64,000 nucleotides of DNA. Origin: JAJNBA01 sp963842295 (GTDB lineage Bacteria; Actinomycetota; UBA4738; HRBIN12). The notes under the pieces are model-generated. The model saw only the letters and a list, made by a program, of their open reading frames with translations. It had not been told where the DNA came from and searched no databases. Shown in pieces: positions 35,132-45,124 of the stretch. The stretch covers positions 496,001-560,000 of the forward strand of contig CAWJFY010000009.1 in the NCBI GenBank assembly GCA_963842295.1, written 5' to 3'. The position numbers and the translations under genes were made by a program. Positions within the stretch are counted from its first letter, which is position 1; each line of letters opens with the position of its first letter.

Positions 35132-36307
35132 CTAGGCGAGTGCCCGGGAGAGCTCCGACAGACTCTCGAGGTTGTGCCCCGAGAGGAACACATCGACGGA
35201 GGGCAACGCCGCCGCCATCCCACGCGCGAGCGGCTCGTATCGTGGCGACCCCTTCAGCGGGTTCACCCACACCACCTTGTGCGCCAACCGCCCCAACCGA
35301 GCCATCTGAACCCTGAGCATCTCCGGATCCCCGCGCTCCAACCCGTCGCTGCACAGCACAACGACCGCTCCACGCAACGCTGCGCGTTGGCCCCACCCCG
35401 CCAGGAGCGACTTCAGTGACTCCCCGATCCGAGTGCCGCCCTCCCAATCAGCTACCGTCCGGCCGATCTCGCGAAGGGCGCGGTCGGGGTCCTTCGTGCG
35501 GAGCGTTCGTGTGACGCGGGTGAGACGTGTGCCGAAGCAGAACACCTCCACACGCCGGCCGGCCGCCATCGCGGCAAAGCCGAACTGCACCAACGCCCGC
35601 GCGTATGGCGACATGGAGCCGCTCACGTCGAGGATCAGCACGAGCGGCCGGCCGCGGACGCGGCGGTCGCGCCACGCCCGCTCGAACGGCTCCCCCCGCG
35701 TCCGCAGCGACCGCCGCAGGGTGCGACGGACGTCGAACCTGGCGCCTTTGGGCGAGGGGCGCGTCCGGCGCGTCCGCTGGTTCGGCAGCGCCACCGCGAG
35801 TGCCCGGATCAACCTGCCGACCTCCTCGCGCTCGTCCTCGGAGAGGTCGGCGAACGACTTCGATCGCAACACCTCGACGGCACTCGCGACGATACGGATC
35901 GCGGCCTCGTCGCCGGCCTTGGGCGCCTCATCGTCCTCGGTGAGCCCGTGCCATTCGGCGGCGGTCCTTCCCGCCCGGACATCCAGGTCGTCCGGTTGGT
36001 CTCCCCACACGGCCCCCTGACGCGCGAAGGAGGGCAGGTCGAGCTCGATCTTCAGATCCTCGGTCGAGCGAAGTGACCGGTACCAGTCCTCGAACGCGAG
36101 GTCATAGGCAGCCAGATCCTCCTTCCGGCCGATCATCGAGACGCGGCCGGCCCAGTAGAGAGAGAGGCGGTCGGTCAAACCGAGCGCCGCGACCGCCCGG
36201 ACGAAGGTCAGGATGCGGCCCGTGCCGACGGGCAAGCCTCGGGCCCGCAATCCCCTTCCGAAGGCGACCAGCGGCTCGAGCGGCTGGGCGGAACCGGGCT
36301 CAGCCAT
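35132..36307 (-). CDS. coxE: CoxE-like von Willebrand factor A domain protein
   Basis: This 391-aa VWA protein of the CoxE family acts with the MoxR-type ATPase CoxD in post-translational maturation of molybdenum CO dehydrogenase. The MIDAS motif DVSGSMS has Asp227, Ser229 and Ser231 as metal ligands, and CSDGLERGDPE follows in the C-terminal part. Residues 1-200 are the helical N-terminal region with an Arg-rich linker (RRTRPSPKG). It overlaps coxD by 8 bp. The structural cox genes lie 15-25 kb away rather than adjacent. Confidence 0.9.
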   Translation of the reverse strand: MAEPGSAQPLEPLVAFGRGLRARGLPVGTGRILTFVRAVAALGLTDRLSLYWAGRVSMIGRKEDLAAYDLAFEDWYRSLRSTEDLKIELDLPSFARQGAVWGDQPDDLDVRAGRTAAEWHGLTEDDEAPKAGDEAAIRIVASAVEVLRSKSFADLSEDEREEVGRLIRALAVALPNQRTRRTRPSPKGARFDVRRTLRRSLRTRGEPFERAWRDRRVRGRPLVLILDVSGSMSPYARALVQFGFAAMAAGRRVEVFCFGTRLTRVTRTLRTKDPDRALREIGRTVADWEGGTRIGESLKSLLAGWGQRAALRGAVVVLCSDGLERGDPEMLRVQMARLGRLAHKVVWVNPLKGSPRYEPLARGMAAALPSVDVFLSGHNLESLSELSRALA

Positions 36308-37184
36308 CCCGGTCGCCGACGACCTCGGCGAGCCGCGGCGTCACCAGCTCCTGATCCTCGTGATCCTTCACGACCGCACCCAGGGTGTCGCGCGCCAGCC
36401 CAGAGCTCAGTCGATCGGCACCTAGGAACGCGAGCGCGTTGGCCCAGTCGATCGTCTCTGCCACGCCGGGAAGCTTCGCCAGATCGAGCGAACGCAACCG
36501 GGCGACCGCCTCGGCCACGTCGCGGGCGAGCGCCTCGCCGACGTGCGGGGCGCGCGCTCGCACGATCTCCACCTCACGATCCAGCCCGGGATGGTCGATC
36601 CAGTGGTACAGGCACCGCCGCTTCAGCGCGTCGTGCAGCTCTCTCGTCCGGTTCGACGTGACCACCACCGCCGGCGGCGATTCCGCCACGACCTGCCCGA
36701 CCTCCGGGATCGTCACCGCGAACTCGGAAAGGATCTCGAGCAGGAAGGCCTCGAATTCGTCGTCGGCGCGGTCCAGCTCGTCCACGAGCAGGACCGCCCC
36801 CGAGCCCGCCCTGATCGCCTCGAGCAGCGGCCGCTCGACGAGGAACTCGGGGCCGAAGAGATCCTCGACGTGTCGCTCGGCCTCCGAAGCATCCAGCGCC
36901 CTCACAGCCAAGAGCTGCCGGGCGTAGTTCCACTCGTAGAGCGCCTGCGACGCGTCGATCCCCTCGTAGCACTGGAGCCGTATCAGCCGGCGTCCCAGCA
37001 GCTCGGCCAGGACCTTCGCCACCTCGGTCTTGCCGACACCGGCCTCACCTTCGAGCAAGAGCGGCTTGTCGAGCGAAAGCGCCAGGTGGATCGCGGTCGC
37101 GAGACCCCGGTCGGCGAGGTAGGCATGCGAACCCAACTGAGCCTGGAGTTCGTCCACCGAAGCGAAGCGGCCGTCCATCGGCAC
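36300..37184 (-). CDS. coxD: CoxD-like MoxR-family AAA+ ATPase
   Basis: This 294-aa AAA+ ATPase has Walker A GEAGVGKTE (46-54), Walker B VLLVDELDRAD (about 132-142) and the sensor region VVVTSNRTRELHDALKRRCLYHWIDHP. In CO-oxidising bacteria CoxD, with CoxE, inserts sulfur and copper into the [CuSMoO2] site of CoxL. The start is a GTG at 37184, with an ATG two codons on. It is divergent from the sugar importer, 101 bp away, with no obvious operator. It could serve either or both of the window's two CoxL proteins. Confidence 0.9.
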   Translation of the reverse strand: MPMDGRFASVDELQAQLGSHAYLADRGLATAIHLALSLDKPLLLEGEAGVGKTEVAKVLAELLGRRLIRLQCYEGIDASQALYEWNYARQLLAVRALDASEAERHVEDLFGPEFLVERPLLEAIRAGSGAVLLVDELDRADDEFEAFLLEILSEFAVTIPEVGQVVAESPPAVVVTSNRTRELHDALKRRCLYHWIDHPGLDREVEIVRARAPHVGEALARDVAEAVARLRSLDLAKLPGVAETIDWANALAFLGADRLSSGLARDTLGAVVKDHEDQELVTPRLAEVVGDRDG

Positions 37185-37285
37185 CCCATGCTACGGGACC
37201 CAACGTGGCCCGCTTGGCCGGTTCGACGGACACCCGCCTCGTGGGGTTGAATGGATGCCTTAGAGCACTAGCGGAGGAAGGGCGC

Positions 37286-38530
<1,245 letters not shown>

Positions 38531-38591
38531 GAGCATATGGATGGCGAGGCGACCAGCGAAGGGACACAACGACAGAGGGAGGGGAATCGCG

Positions 38592-39905
38592 ATGCGGAAG
38601 TTGCGGATGCTCGCGCTGCCGGTGGTGATCGTGATGATCGCCGCGGCGTGCTCGGCCGAGGAGCCAAGTGACGGAACCGGTGGCGGCAACCAGACGGAGG
38701 ACAAGGGCACGGTCAACGTGATGAACGCCTTGGAGCCCGAGGAGAACACCGTTCTCCAGTCGATCACCGACGACCTGATCACCCCTGAGGTGGAATACGT
38801 GGCGGAGTTCGAGCAGGTGGACGACGTCGCGCAGCAGATCCAGATCCGCTCCGAGGGAGGGACCCTCGACGTCGTCCTCGTACCGCAACCCGGAGCCGTG
38901 CAGGAGCAAGCCGCGTCAGGGAACGCCGTTTCCCTCGAGGACATGGGCTTCGACATCGCGGATATCGAGAGCACCTTCGGCGAGTACTTCGTGTCGCTCG
39001 GCGAGTTCGAAGGGGAGCACTACGGAATCCCGACCAACATCAACCTGAAGAGCATGGTCTGGTACCCGAAGGACGACTTCGACGCCGCCGGCTACGAGGT
39101 CCCCACGACGTGGGACGAGATGATCGCCCTTTCCGACCAGATCGTCGCCGACGGCGGGACGCCGTGGTGCGTCGGTTTCGAGTCCGGAGGCGACACGGGG
39201 TGGCCGGCCACCGACTGGATGGAAGACATCATGCTCCGCACGGCGGGGCCGGACGCTTACGACCAGTGGATCACCCACGAGATCCCGTTCAACGGCCCTG
39301 AGGTCACCCAGGCCGGGGAGCTGTTCGGCGACGTCATGTTCGGCGAAGGGTACGTCCTCGGCGGGGCCGACCAGACACCGGCGATCGCGTTCGGCGACGC
39401 CCCCGCTCCGATGTTCGAGGACCCGCCCGGCTGTTGGCTGCACCGCCAGGCGAGCTTCATCACCGCGTTCTTCCCTGAGAACGCCGAGGCCGGAGTGGAC
39501 TACGACTGGTTCCCCTTCCCCGAGGTCGAGACGCCGGGCGGCCCGCTCTTCGCCGGCGAGCTCGCGGTGGTGTTCTCCAACCGCCCCGAGGTCGTGGACT
39601 TCCTCGAGCGGTTCATGGCCGAGGATGTGCAATGCGCGATGGGCACGGAGCCGGGGAGCTCTCGGATCTCTCCGAACGTGGACGTGGGGCCGGACTGCTA
39701 CCCCAACCCGATCCTCGCGGCTGCTTCTGAGGTTCTGACCGCGGGCCTCGAGTCCGGCGAGGGTCGTTTCGACGCCGGCGATCAGATGCCACCGCAGGTC
39801 GGATCCGGCTCGTTCTGGACGGAGATGATGCTGTACATGCAGGACGGACGCGACTCACTCCCGACCGTTCTCGACAACATCGAGGCGAGCTGGCCGACGG
39901 AATAG
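38592..39905 (+). CDS. aglE: Alpha-glucoside-type ABC transporter substrate-binding lipoprotein
   Basis: This 437-aa lipoprotein has the signal MRKLRMLALPVVIVMIAAAC with lipobox AAAC (Cys20) and a Gly/Thr/Asp-rich linker. The binding domain resembles AglE of alpha-glucoside importers: FESGGDTGWPATDWMED, ITHEIPFNGPEV and DPPGCWLHRQASFITAFFP. It captures a di- or oligosaccharide outside the membrane. A strong AGGGAGGGG precedes the ATG. A perfect 15-bp hairpin follows the gene, probably keeping its mRNA more abundant than that of the permeases. The ligand is uncertain because the operon also encodes a cellobiose phosphorylase. Confidence 0.85.
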   Translation: MRKLRMLALPVVIVMIAAACSAEEPSDGTGGGNQTEDKGTVNVMNALEPEENTVLQSITDDLITPEVEYVAEFEQVDDVAQQIQIRSEGGTLDVVLVPQPGAVQEQAASGNAVSLEDMGFDIADIESTFGEYFVSLGEFEGEHYGIPTNINLKSMVWYPKDDFDAAGYEVPTTWDEMIALSDQIVADGGTPWCVGFESGGDTGWPATDWMEDIMLRTAGPDAYDQWITHEIPFNGPEVTQAGELFGDVMFGEGYVLGGADQTPAIAFGDAPAPMFEDPPGCWLHRQASFITAFFPENAEAGVDYDWFPFPEVETPGGPLFAGELAVVFSNRPEVVDFLERFMAEDVQCAMGTEPGSSRISPNVDVGPDCYPNPILAAASEVLTAGLESGEGRFDAGDQMPPQVGSGSFWTEMMLYMQDGRDSLPTVLDNIEASWPTE

Positions 39906-39935
39906 CCGGAAGGGACCTGGCTCCGACGACGGCGC

Positions 39936-39969
39936 GGGTGGGAGCGGCCGAGAGCGGCCGCTCCCACCC
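39936..39969 (+). terminator. Perfect 15-bp intergenic hairpin (attenuator or 3'-stabiliser)
   Basis: GGGTGGGAGCGGCCG (39936-39950) pairs perfectly with 39955-39969 across an AGAG loop. It lies between the binding-protein gene and the first permease gene, where many sugar importers carry a hairpin that lets the binding protein be made in excess. No U-tract is present. Confidence 0.6.
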
Positions 39970-39992
39970 ACGTCCCGAGAAGGCGAGGGCGC

Positions 39993-41141
39993 GTGAAGAC
40001 ATCCAGCGATGAGCGGACGGACGCCGGGGTCCTCGCGGAGCCTCCGCCGTCAGGCGCGCAGACCGTCCTGGCGTCGCTCCTGCGGGTCATCGGCGCGCTC
40101 GCGATCCCGATCGTCGGGTTCGTGATCCTGTGGGCGACCTTCGATTTCCTCCGGGACGCCGACGCGAACCGGTTCATGGTCGTGGGTGTGGCGATCGTCG
40201 TCGGCGTGGGAGGCGTGTTCTTCCTCTACTGGGGGATGAACCGCGTGGTCGACTTCCTGCCGGAGCGCTATCGGGAGGGGGTACGGCCGTACATCTTCGT
40301 CGGCCCTGCCCTCGTCATCTTGACGGTCTTCCTGATCTACCCGGTCATCAATACGATCCTGGTGAGCTTGAAGGACGCACGGGGAGAGAGCTTCGTCGGC
40401 CTCGACAACTTCAAGTTCGTCTTCACGGATCAGAGCATGCTCCGCGCGATCCGGAACACGTTCGGATGGATCGTCATCGTGCCGCTTTTCGGTGTCTCCA
40501 TCGGACTCGCGTTCGCAACCTTGGCCGATCGGCTCCGCCGGGGTGAGGCCGTAGCCAAGTCGATGATCTTCCTGCCGATGGCGATCTCCTTCGCCGGCGC
40601 CGCCATCACCTGGCGATTGATCTACAGCTTCCGGCCTCCAGGATTCGGATCGAACATCGGACTGCTCAACGGGGTCATGATCGGACTGGGTCAGGAGCCC
40701 GTGTCGTGGCTCGATCTCCAGCCGTGGAACAACCTGTTCCTGATGGTGATCATGGTGTGGATGCAAACGGGCTTCGCGATGGTGGTGCTGTCGGCGGCGA
40801 TCAAATCGATCCCCGATGAGATCATCGAGGCTGCGCGTATCGACGGCGCATCGGAGTTCCAAGTGTTCCGACGCATCATGATTCCCAGCATCCTCCCCAC
40901 GATCGCCGTGGTGTCCACCTACATGGTCATCAACGCGATGAAGGTCTTCGACATCGTTTTCGTGATGGGAAGCCCCGAGACGAGGGGCACCGAGGTCATC
41001 GCCGAACGCATGATCGACTGGTTCTTCATCAGCAATCACGACGGACGTGGGGCGGCGATCGCAGTGATCCTGTTCGTGGCGATCATCCCGGTGATGATCG
41101 TCAACGTCCGCCGGTTCCGTGAAGAGGAGGCGATCCGATGA
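39993..41141 (+). CDS. aglF: Alpha-glucoside-type ABC transporter permease
   Basis: This 382-aa CUT1 permease has two extra membrane segments at the N-terminus (about 30-55 and 62-85), then six core segments. The EAA loop is EAARIDGASEFQVFRRIMIP. Sequences such as SMIFLPMAISFAGAAITWRLIYSFRP and WNNLFLMVIMVWMQTGFAMVVLSAA closely resemble AglF. The start GTG has GCGAGGG upstream. It overlaps the next permease gene by ATGA. Confidence 0.9.
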   Translation: MKTSSDERTDAGVLAEPPPSGAQTVLASLLRVIGALAIPIVGFVILWATFDFLRDADANRFMVVGVAIVVGVGGVFFLYWGMNRVVDFLPERYREGVRPYIFVGPALVILTVFLIYPVINTILVSLKDARGESFVGLDNFKFVFTDQSMLRAIRNTFGWIVIVPLFGVSIGLAFATLADRLRRGEAVAKSMIFLPMAISFAGAAITWRLIYSFRPPGFGSNIGLLNGVMIGLGQEPVSWLDLQPWNNLFLMVIMVWMQTGFAMVVLSAAIKSIPDEIIEAARIDGASEFQVFRRIMIPSILPTIAVVSTYMVINAMKVFDIVFVMGSPETRGTEVIAERMIDWFFISNHDGRGAAIAVILFVAIIPVMIVNVRRFREEEAIR

Positions 41142-42085
41142 GCGTGGCCGAGCCCGTCGCGCCGACGCCGCAGGATACGTCACCGCGGAGCCCAGCCGTC
41201 GGCGACGAACGCGGCGCCGGATGGTTCGTCAGGATCACGGTGTTGGCCGTCGTGATCCTCTGGCTGATCCCCGCGCTCGGTGTGCTGATCACATCGTTCC
41301 GTCCGGAGGCGCTGGTGGACTCCACCGGGTGGTGGACGGTGTTCGCGAACCCGTTCCGAGCCGGCCAATGGACCTTCGAGAACTACAGCCTTGCGCTCGA
41401 CGCGGGAGGGCTCGGCAACGCGTTCCTCAACAGCCTCGCGGTTGCGCTCCCGGCCACCGTGATCCCGATCACGATCGCCGCGTTCGCGGCGTACGCCTTC
41501 TCCTGGATGGAGTTCCGGGGTCGGTATGTGATGTTCATCGCTGTGGTCGCTCTGCTCGTCGTTCCGCTACAGATGGCGCTGATCCCGATCCTCCGCCTCT
41601 ACAACAACGGTGCGATCATCGGTGGCCGGTACATCTTCCCCGACCTCGACCTCGTGGGGACGTTCCTCGGCGTGTGGCTCGCTCACGCTGCCTTCGGGCT
41701 GCCACTCGCCGTCTACCTGCTCCGGAACTACATCGGCTCCCTTCCTTCCTCGATCATCGAGTCGGCGAAGATCGACGGAGCCGACCACTTCACGATCTTC
41801 TGGCGGCTCATCATCCCGCTGTCGGTGCCTGCACTCGCTGCGTTCGCGATCTTCCAATTCCTGTGGGTGTGGAACGACCTGCTGGTCGCGTACGTCTTCC
41901 TCGGTGGCACGGAGGAGGTCCGGGTCCTCACCATCGCACTCTCAAACCTGGTCGGATCGCGCGGGGAGAACTGGCACCTCCTCACCGCGGCGGCGTTCAT
42001 CTCGATGGCATTGCCGCTCGTCGTGTTCTTCTCGCTGCAGCGGTACTTCGTGCGGGGGCTCACCGCAGGCGCCGTCAAGGGCTGA
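41138..42085 (+). CDS. aglG: Alpha-glucoside-type ABC transporter permease
   Basis: This 315-aa second permease has six membrane segments, with the first at about 30-50. The EAA loop is ESAKIDGADHFTIFWRLIIP, and FQFLWVWNDLLVAYVFLGG, LVGSRGENWHLLTAAAFI and a VRGLTAGAVKG end match AglG. The start ATG overlaps the aglF stop. Confidence 0.92.
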   Translation: MSVAEPVAPTPQDTSPRSPAVGDERGAGWFVRITVLAVVILWLIPALGVLITSFRPEALVDSTGWWTVFANPFRAGQWTFENYSLALDAGGLGNAFLNSLAVALPATVIPITIAAFAAYAFSWMEFRGRYVMFIAVVALLVVPLQMALIPILRLYNNGAIIGGRYIFPDLDLVGTFLGVWLAHAAFGLPLAVYLLRNYIGSLPSSIIESAKIDGADHFTIFWRLIIPLSVPALAAFAIFQFLWVWNDLLVAYVFLGGTEEVRVLTIALSNLVGSRGENWHLLTAAAFISMALPLVVFFSLQRYFVRGLTAGAVKG

Positions 42086-42090
42086 GCCGA

Positions 42091-42666
42091 GTGATCCGGC
42101 GACGGAGATCCTCCCCGGCTGGCCTCAGCCCGCTCTCCCCGAGGAGGAAATGGCGCGCGATCACCGTGGCGACGCTCGTACTGGTCCCCTCGTACTGGTC
42201 GGTGCTGGCGGGACTCGTCTCCGTAGCGTCGGACAGCCCGAACGCCCCCCCGGCCGGACCGTTCATCGCCTTCGGGCTCGCGCTGATCCCGTTCATCTTC
42301 ATCGTCCTGGCGTTCCTCTCGGAGCACCCTCGCGCTCCCGGGGCCGCGGTCAAAGGGATGGGCCTCGCGCTCGTCATAGGGATCCCGGTCTCGGCGATCG
42401 CGGCGGACGCGGTCACCGGCCTCGTCGCCGCGGTGGGGGCGGGAGGCATCGCTGCCCTCCGGGCCGATCGCGATGACGCGTGGAAGGCGCGTGCGATCGG
42501 GGTTCTCGCGGTCTCGGTGTACGTCTATCTCATGATCCGCGTCGCGGGCGATGTCACACTCCTGCTCGCGCCGACGCTTCCCTTCACATGCCTCGGCGTC
42601 GCGGATCACCTGGCCGAGCGCCGGATCGAGAAGGCGAAGGAACGGCAGGCCGCGGAGAGCACTTGA
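42091..42666 (+). CDS. Small four-helix membrane protein of unknown function
   Basis: This 191-aa protein starts with a basic segment and has about four membrane spans (25-50, 57-80, 85-125, 135-165), ending in a charged tail (ERRIEKAKERQ). I do not recognise it. It starts with a GTG 5 bp after aglG and overlaps the cellobiose phosphorylase start by TTGA, so it is made with the transporter. It may be an accessory subunit, but nothing shows this. Confidence 0.6.
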   Translation: MIRRRRSSPAGLSPLSPRRKWRAITVATLVLVPSYWSVLAGLVSVASDSPNAPPAGPFIAFGLALIPFIFIVLAFLSEHPRAPGAAVKGMGLALVIGIPVSAIAADAVTGLVAAVGAGGIAALRADRDDAWKARAIGVLAVSVYVYLMIRVAGDVTLLLAPTLPFTCLGVADHLAERRIEKAKERQAAEST

Positions 42667-45113
42667 CCAGGTTCGGCCACTTCGACGACGAGGCTCGCGA
42701 GTACGTCATCACGCGCCCCGACACTCCATTGCCGTGGATCAACTACCTGGGGAGCGATGAGTTCTTCGGGATCATCTCGAACACGGCCGGCGGATACTCC
42801 TTCTACCGGGACGCGAGGCTCCGGCGGCTGACGCGATACCGGTACAACAACGCGCCCACCGACACGGGCAATCGTTGCCTGTACCTGCGGGATGCCGATT
42901 CCGGGGCGTTCTGGTCGCCGTCGTGGCAACCGGTGCGAGGCGACCTCGACGACTACGAGTGTCGCCACGGCCTCGGCTACACGGTGATCGGCTCCCGGAC
43001 GAAGGGGATCGAGACAGAGACGCTCTACCTCGTGCCGCTCAGCGAGACGCTCGAGGTCTGGCGCACCCGGATCACGAATCACCGGGGCACGGCGGCCGCG
43101 CTCTCGCTGTTCAGTGCCGTGGAGTTCTGCCTGTGGGACGCCTGGGACGACCAGACGAACTACCAGCGGAACCTCTCGACCGGGGAGGTGGAAGTGGTCG
43201 ACGGGATCGTCTACCACACCACCGAGTACCGGGAGCGGCGGAACCATTTCGCGTACTTCGCCTGCTCCGAGGAGATCGCCGGCTTCGACACGCAGCGGAA
43301 CAGCTTCCTCGGCCCGTACCGAGGGTGGGACCGGCCCCTCGCCGTCGAGCGCGGGAGCTCGAGCGACTCCATCGCGCACGGCTGGGCGCCGATCGGCTCC
43401 CACCACGTGCGGCTGGAGCTCTCCCCGGGCGAGACCGGCGAGGTCGCCTTCGTCCTGGGCTACGCGGAGAACCCGCCCGCGTCAAAGTTCCATCCCGCCG
43501 GGTCGGGCACGATCGACACGAGGTCCGTGCGTCCCGTGATCGAGCGATACCTGCGCACCGACGAGGCCGAGACCGCTCTGGGACGGCTGCGTGAGCACTG
43601 GGCGGAGCTCCTGGACGTGGTGCAGGTCTCCACGCCGAACGAGCACGTCGACCGGATGGTGAACGTGTGGAACCCGTACCAGTGCATGGCGACGTTCAAC
43701 CTGTCCAGATCAGCCTCGTCCTTCGACACGGGGATCGGCCGTGGGATGGGATTCCGCGACTCATGCCAGGACTTGCTGGGCTTCGTCCAGATGCTCCCGG
43801 ATCGGGCTCGGGAGCGGATCCTCGACCTCGCAGCGACGCAGCTCACGACCGGTGGGGCGTATCACCAGTACCAGCCGCTGACGAAGCGGGGGAACGACGC
43901 GATCGGTTCGGGGTTCAACGACGACCCCCTCTGGCTGGTCCTCGCGGTCGCGTCCTACGTGAAGGAGACCGGCGATCGGCAGATCCTGGATGAGCCGGCC
44001 CCGTACGACAACGAGCCCGGATCGGAGACGCCCCTGTACGAGCACCTCGGTCGGGCGCTTGCCTACACCACTGACCGGCTCGGCCCGCACGGCCTCCCGC
44101 TGATCGGCAGGGCGGACTGGAACGACTGCCTCAACCTGAACGCGTTCTCGGAGGAACCCGGCGAGTCCTTCCAGACCGTCCCCAACCGGGAGGGTGGGGT
44201 CGCCGAGTCGGTGTTCATCGCCGAGCTGTTCGTTCTCGCCGCGGAGGAGCTCGCGTCGCTCGCCGAGCTCCGCGGGTCGTCGGAGGATGCGAGCCGCATC
44301 CGGAGCGAGCGGGAGCGCATGATCGGGGCGATCGGTGAGCACGGCTGGGACGGCGATTGGTTCCGGCGGGCGTACGACTTCTTCGGTCACCCCGTGGGTT
44401 CGGCCGAGAACGAGGAGGGGCGGATCTGGATCGAGCCGCAGGGCATGGGCGTGATGGCCGGCGTCGGCCTGGACGACGGCCGCGCCGTTCGCGCTCTCGA
44501 CGCCGTCGACGAGCACCTTGCCACACCGCACGGCCTCGTCCTGCTCGCGCCCGCGTTCTCCCGCTACCACGTCGAGCTCGGTGAGATCAGCTCCTATCCG
44601 CCCGGGCACAAGGAGAACGGCGGGGTGTTCAGCCACACGAACCCGTGGATCGCGATCGCGGAGACGATCGTCGGCAACGGCGACCGTGCCCTCCAGCGAT
44701 ACTTGCGGATCAATCCCTCCGCGAGGGAGGACCTCTCCGACCTCCACCGGTGCGAGCCCTACGTGTACGCGCAGGTGATCGCGGGGAAGGAGGCGGCCAC
44801 GCCTGGTGAGGCGAAGAACTCCTGGCTCACGGGCTCCGCGGCGTGGAACTACGTGGCGATCACCCAATGGATCCTCGGTATCCGTCCCGAGCACGACGGC
44901 TTGCGGATCGATCCCTGCCTGCCCTCGGCGTGGGACGGGTTCCGGGCCGTTCGTCGGTTCCGGGGTGCGACGTACCGGATCGTCGTCGGCAAGCCCGTCG
45001 GCGTCACTGGACGGATCACGTCCCTGCTCGTCGACGGCCGGCAGATCGACGGGAACGTCGTGGCGCCCGCTCCCGAGGGGGCGGACGTGACGATCGCAGG
45101 CACGGTCGTCTGA
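42663..45113 (+). CDS. Cellobiose phosphorylase (GH94)
   Basis: This cytosolic enzyme converts cellobiose and phosphate to alpha-glucose-1-phosphate and glucose. Its 816 aa match the 811-822 aa of characterised enzymes. The N-terminus (RFGHFDDEAREYVITRPDTP) and SFYRDARLRRLTRYRYNN are diagnostic. GMGFRDSCQDLLGF and the RADWNDCLN segment at 483-491, which carries the general-acid Asp of the family, are intact. The start is an unusual TTG overlapping the previous stop (TTGA) and preceded by GGAGAG; homology to known N-termini supports it. Its place in the importer operon suggests cellobiose uptake. Confidence 0.93.
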   Translation: MTRFGHFDDEAREYVITRPDTPLPWINYLGSDEFFGIISNTAGGYSFYRDARLRRLTRYRYNNAPTDTGNRCLYLRDADSGAFWSPSWQPVRGDLDDYECRHGLGYTVIGSRTKGIETETLYLVPLSETLEVWRTRITNHRGTAAALSLFSAVEFCLWDAWDDQTNYQRNLSTGEVEVVDGIVYHTTEYRERRNHFAYFACSEEIAGFDTQRNSFLGPYRGWDRPLAVERGSSSDSIAHGWAPIGSHHVRLELSPGETGEVAFVLGYAENPPASKFHPAGSGTIDTRSVRPVIERYLRTDEAETALGRLREHWAELLDVVQVSTPNEHVDRMVNVWNPYQCMATFNLSRSASSFDTGIGRGMGFRDSCQDLLGFVQMLPDRARERILDLAATQLTTGGAYHQYQPLTKRGNDAIGSGFNDDPLWLVLAVASYVKETGDRQILDEPAPYDNEPGSETPLYEHLGRALAYTTDRLGPHGLPLIGRADWNDCLNLNAFSEEPGESFQTVPNREGGVAESVFIAELFVLAAEELASLAELRGSSEDASRIRSERERMIGAIGEHGWDGDWFRRAYDFFGHPVGSAENEEGRIWIEPQGMGVMAGVGLDDGRAVRALDAVDEHLATPHGLVLLAPAFSRYHVELGEISSYPPGHKENGGVFSHTNPWIAIAETIVGNGDRALQRYLRINPSAREDLSDLHRCEPYVYAQVIAGKEAATPGEAKNSWLTGSAAWNYVAITQWILGIRPEHDGLRIDPCLPSAWDGFRAVRRFRGATYRIVVGKPVGVTGRITSLLVDGRQIDGNVVAPAPEGADVTIAGTVV

Positions 45114-45124
45114 CCGGTCTCGCT

